Below are positions 61,709 to 64,000 of a stretch of 64,000 nucleotides of DNA, piece by piece. Location: positions 1 through 64,000 of the forward strand of contig JAQMWT010000570.1 of NCBI GenBank assembly GCA_029834535.1. The letters run 5' to 3'. The stretch's first letter is position 1. Each line of letters begins with the position of its first letter. The position numbers and the translations under genes are program-made. Below the pieces are notes generated by a model. The model saw only the letters and a program-made list of their open reading frames with translations, did no database searches and was not told the DNA's origin. Source of the DNA: Chrysophaeum taylorii (Eukaryota > Sar > Pelagophyceae > Pelagomonadales > Pelagomonadaceae).

Positions 61709-64000
61709 TTATTCACCCTTGTGATATAACTGGAATGGGGTCAAAAAAGAAAAAAGGTTGTCAACATACATAGGAACAGTGTGACGAGGGAGATCAAATA
61801 ATAAGTCTTCAAAAAGTTTGAGAAGCCAGGAAAGTTCAGCAGTGGCTGCGTAAAGAGCGAGCAACTCGGCTTCAAAAGATGAACGCGCCAGGTAATACTG
61901 AGAGCGTGAGCAATAAGAGATCATAGAGTTATTACCAAGCAGAAAACAGTAGCGAGATGTAGAGTGACGATCATCGGGGTTGTCGGCCCAGCTGGAGTCG
62001 GAAAATAACCACAGAGACGAAGGTTAGAATCGCGACCAAGAACGAGGGCAAGATCTTGAGTACCATTGAGGTAGCGGAGCGTCTGACTCAAGGCGTGCCA
62101 GTGCGGCTCTTACCGGGATTGTCCGTAAAACGCGCACACTGATTAACATTCCAAGTGATGTCGGGGCGTGTCATAACAGAAATAAACAAGACACAAGCAA
62201 CAATACGACGAAAAGGGATGCGAGCCATATAAAGTTGATCGGGGGAACCGTCTGCAGGACAGTCAGCCGCAGAAAAACGAAGACCTTTTTGGAGCGGGAG
62301 TCAGTTTACTGTTGATGAAGAAGCGATGTTCCGTGAGGATTTCACGGATAGCATGTGATTGGTCGATAGCGATCGTGCGACGTGCGCGATCACGCGTGAT
62401 GCGAAGACCAACGTAAGTTTGGAAATCGAGTTCGTTGACATCGGTGAAAGCTTTGAAACGCAGCATGAAAGCTTGGTAATGGCCAATGCAATGAGGGGGG
62501 GGGTGAGCCACAAGGAGGTCATCAACAACGAGAACAAGGAGCAGAACGACAGTGGAATTAAGCAAGAGTTTGTAGCTGCAAGTGTCACCAGATCCGCGCA
62601 CAAAACCACAATCACTGACAAGGAAGCGTTCTAAGTAAAGCCACCAGTTTCGACAAGCTTGTTTGCAACCGTACCAAGAGCGGCGTAGTTTGTAAATGAT
62701 TTTGGAGCCATCGTAGGGTTGGCTTGGAGCATAGCCTTCGGGTGGCCAGACATAGATATCTTCTGCAATCGGTGCTTGTATGAAAGCAGAGCTGACATCC
62801 AACTTATGCAAATCCCACGGCAACAAAGGTGAGAAAGAAGCGTATAGTGACTATGTCGGCGACAGGAGAATATGTCCCATGGTAGTCAATGCCGTGAAAC
62901 TGGGTGTAACCGCGGAAAACGAGACGAGCTTTGTACGATTTGAACCGACCAGATTCATACTTCTTGCGGAGGACCCACTTCAAAGTGCAAATGTTACCAG
63001 AAAAAGTAGAAGGGACGCGAACGACATCCCAGCAACCGAGCTGACCGAGGGAATGATATTCTTTGGCAGTGGCTTGTAACCAGCCAGGACGTTCAGGATT
63101 TGTATGGGCTAAAGCTTCGCGTAAATGAGTGGAAGTGATAGCGCCGTCATCAATGTAGGAATATTGAGAGGTTTCTTCGGAAGCAGAGTAGAGGACACGA
63201 TGGGCTTCGACACATGTTGGGGATCAACAAGGGTGTGGGCGAGACAGGGGGGAAGGAAGACATAATGAACTAACAAACGAAAGCTAGCATAATTAACATA
63301 CAGGGAATGACAAGATGACACAGAATCGTCAAGAGATGACACAGAATCGACATTGCGTTGTGGCAAAACGCCAGGATTGATGGTTTCAGTGACTGTTGTA
63401 GTGGTTTCAGAGTAATGTGCGCTTTTGTCGACTTTGCGCGGTCGGCTCTGTTTGGCTCGACGTGATTGTGCACTTTTCGCTGATGGTAGTGGGTTCATCG
63501 GATGTGAGGGTTCCGGTATTGTTTCTGGGGTGATCAGTCCTGATAAGGCCGGCTCCTGAGCATCAAAAACAGGGGGCAAAGGAGCAACAGCGGAAGACAG
63601 ACGAGGGTCATAGTGGAACAAGTCGGGGAAACGAGAATCCACAAGGGGAGGAGGAAGGGGTTGGGATGACAGGGAAGTCTTACGCAAAGCAAAGCTCTCG
63701 TCAAAAGTGACATCGATGGAAGTATGAATGACTGGACCAGTAGCACGCGGTTGAGAGAAGGATGCGATAACCGGGACCAGCAGAGGGATAGCCAATGAAA
63801 ATTCCAGTAATTGCTTTGGTAGGCCATTTGTCGCCAGTAAGAATGGCGGCGGGGCAGCCCCAAACACGAAGAAAATCGCCGCGAGGCAAGGTTTCGTGTA
63901 ACATTTCGTAAGGTGTCAGGTAACCAGGGTTGGAGGCGTTGGGCATCCGCTTGGAGATGAAGTCTGCCGTCTCCATGGCCCAACGCCGAAAATCAGGTGG
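61709..64000 (-). mobile_element. Degenerate Ty1/copia retrotransposon, truncated
   Basis: Pol fragments appear in copia order on the minus strand, reading leftward. 63976-63701 is the post-integrase region (YLTPYEMLHETLPRGDFLRVWGCPAA ... KAITGIFIGYPSAGPGYRI). 63867-63109 is the Pro/Ser linker (VIHTSIDVTFDESFAL). About 63050-62263 is reverse transcriptase (LHKLDVSSAFIQAPIAEDIYV WPPEG, LRRSWYGCKQACRNWW, and VVDDLLVAH replacing YVDD). 61924-61709 is the RNase H end (SRSQYYLARSSFEAELLALY AATAELSWL). Several frame changes separate these parts. RNase H stops at LYHKGE without the usual final helix, so the 3' end and LTR are missing. The gag/integrase half lies beyond the right edge. It is inactive. 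Confidence 0.85.
62263..62826 (-). pseudogene. Copia reverse transcriptase fragment
   Basis: 187 residues in one frame, carrying the palm motifs LDVSSAFIQAPI and VVDDLL (the catalytic Asp pair is present) and the copia-specific 'YKLRRSWYGCKQACRNWW' segment. It ends in a stop after SSFFCG, where intact elements continue to RNase H. It has no independent start codon context and is part of the degenerate element. Confidence 0.8.

Overview
The window is nuclear DNA of a GC-rich, flagellated unicellular eukaryote. Evidence: short GT-AG introns (about 40-150 bp), eukaryote-only families (condensin, BRCA2, COMMD4, COQ9, TMEM107, ARL2BP, CFAP57), a bHLH-PAS factor, an SPX-MFS transporter and a Ty1/copia retrotransposon. 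The mix of cilium genes, bHLH-PAS and SPX-MFS suits a photosynthetic stramenopile (pelagophyte/diatom-like heterokont), but that assignment is inference. Genes are compact, often with one or no intron, and several neighbours are head-to-head across 42-400 bp.

Region 1 (1-15415) is dominated by a near-perfect inverted duplication. The left arm (about 1-5503) is the reverse complement of the right arm (about 9884-15415). The arms are separated by about 4.1 kb of almost pure G/T homopolymer runs (5504-9612) plus about 270 bp of ordinary sequence. The right arm carries intact genes: a PDZ protein, GTP cyclohydrolase I, an uncharacterised propeller-like membrane protein, and an IPT-like repeat surface protein that extends beyond the arm. 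Every gene in the left arm is broken by small indels, many in homopolymers. I read this as a fold-back read or assembly artefact at a contig end, not as real duplicate genes.

Region 2 (14.5-31 kb) holds the intact IPT-like surface protein, then a cilium-linked block: TMEM107 and ARL2BP share a 100-bp divergent promoter, followed by a lumenal glycosyltransferase-like protein and CFAP57. A decayed glycosyltransferase-like pseudogene, a VMA12/TMEM199-like V-ATPase assembly factor and a large alpha/beta-hydrolase-fold protein lacking the nucleophile serine come next.

Region 3 (31-38 kb) has a BRCA2-like recombination mediator (one BRC repeat, OB folds, C-terminal winged helix), COMMD4 (divergent by 42 bp from an F-box-like ORF) and an SPX-MFS phosphate transporter. 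38-41.2 kb is gene-poor.

Region 4 (41.2-52 kb) has COQ9, a doubtful basic ORF, a gene-poor repeat-rich stretch (43-46 kb), a membrane-anchored J-domain protein convergent with an EAG/CNG-type channel, and a bHLH-PAS transcription factor.

Region 5 (52-64 kb) places condensin II NCAPG2 and condensin I NCAPH either side of a RIC1-like WD protein. It ends in a truncated, frameshifted Ty1/copia element running off the right edge.

Splice sites were placed by hand from reading frame, GT/AG signals and family alignment. They are predictions.
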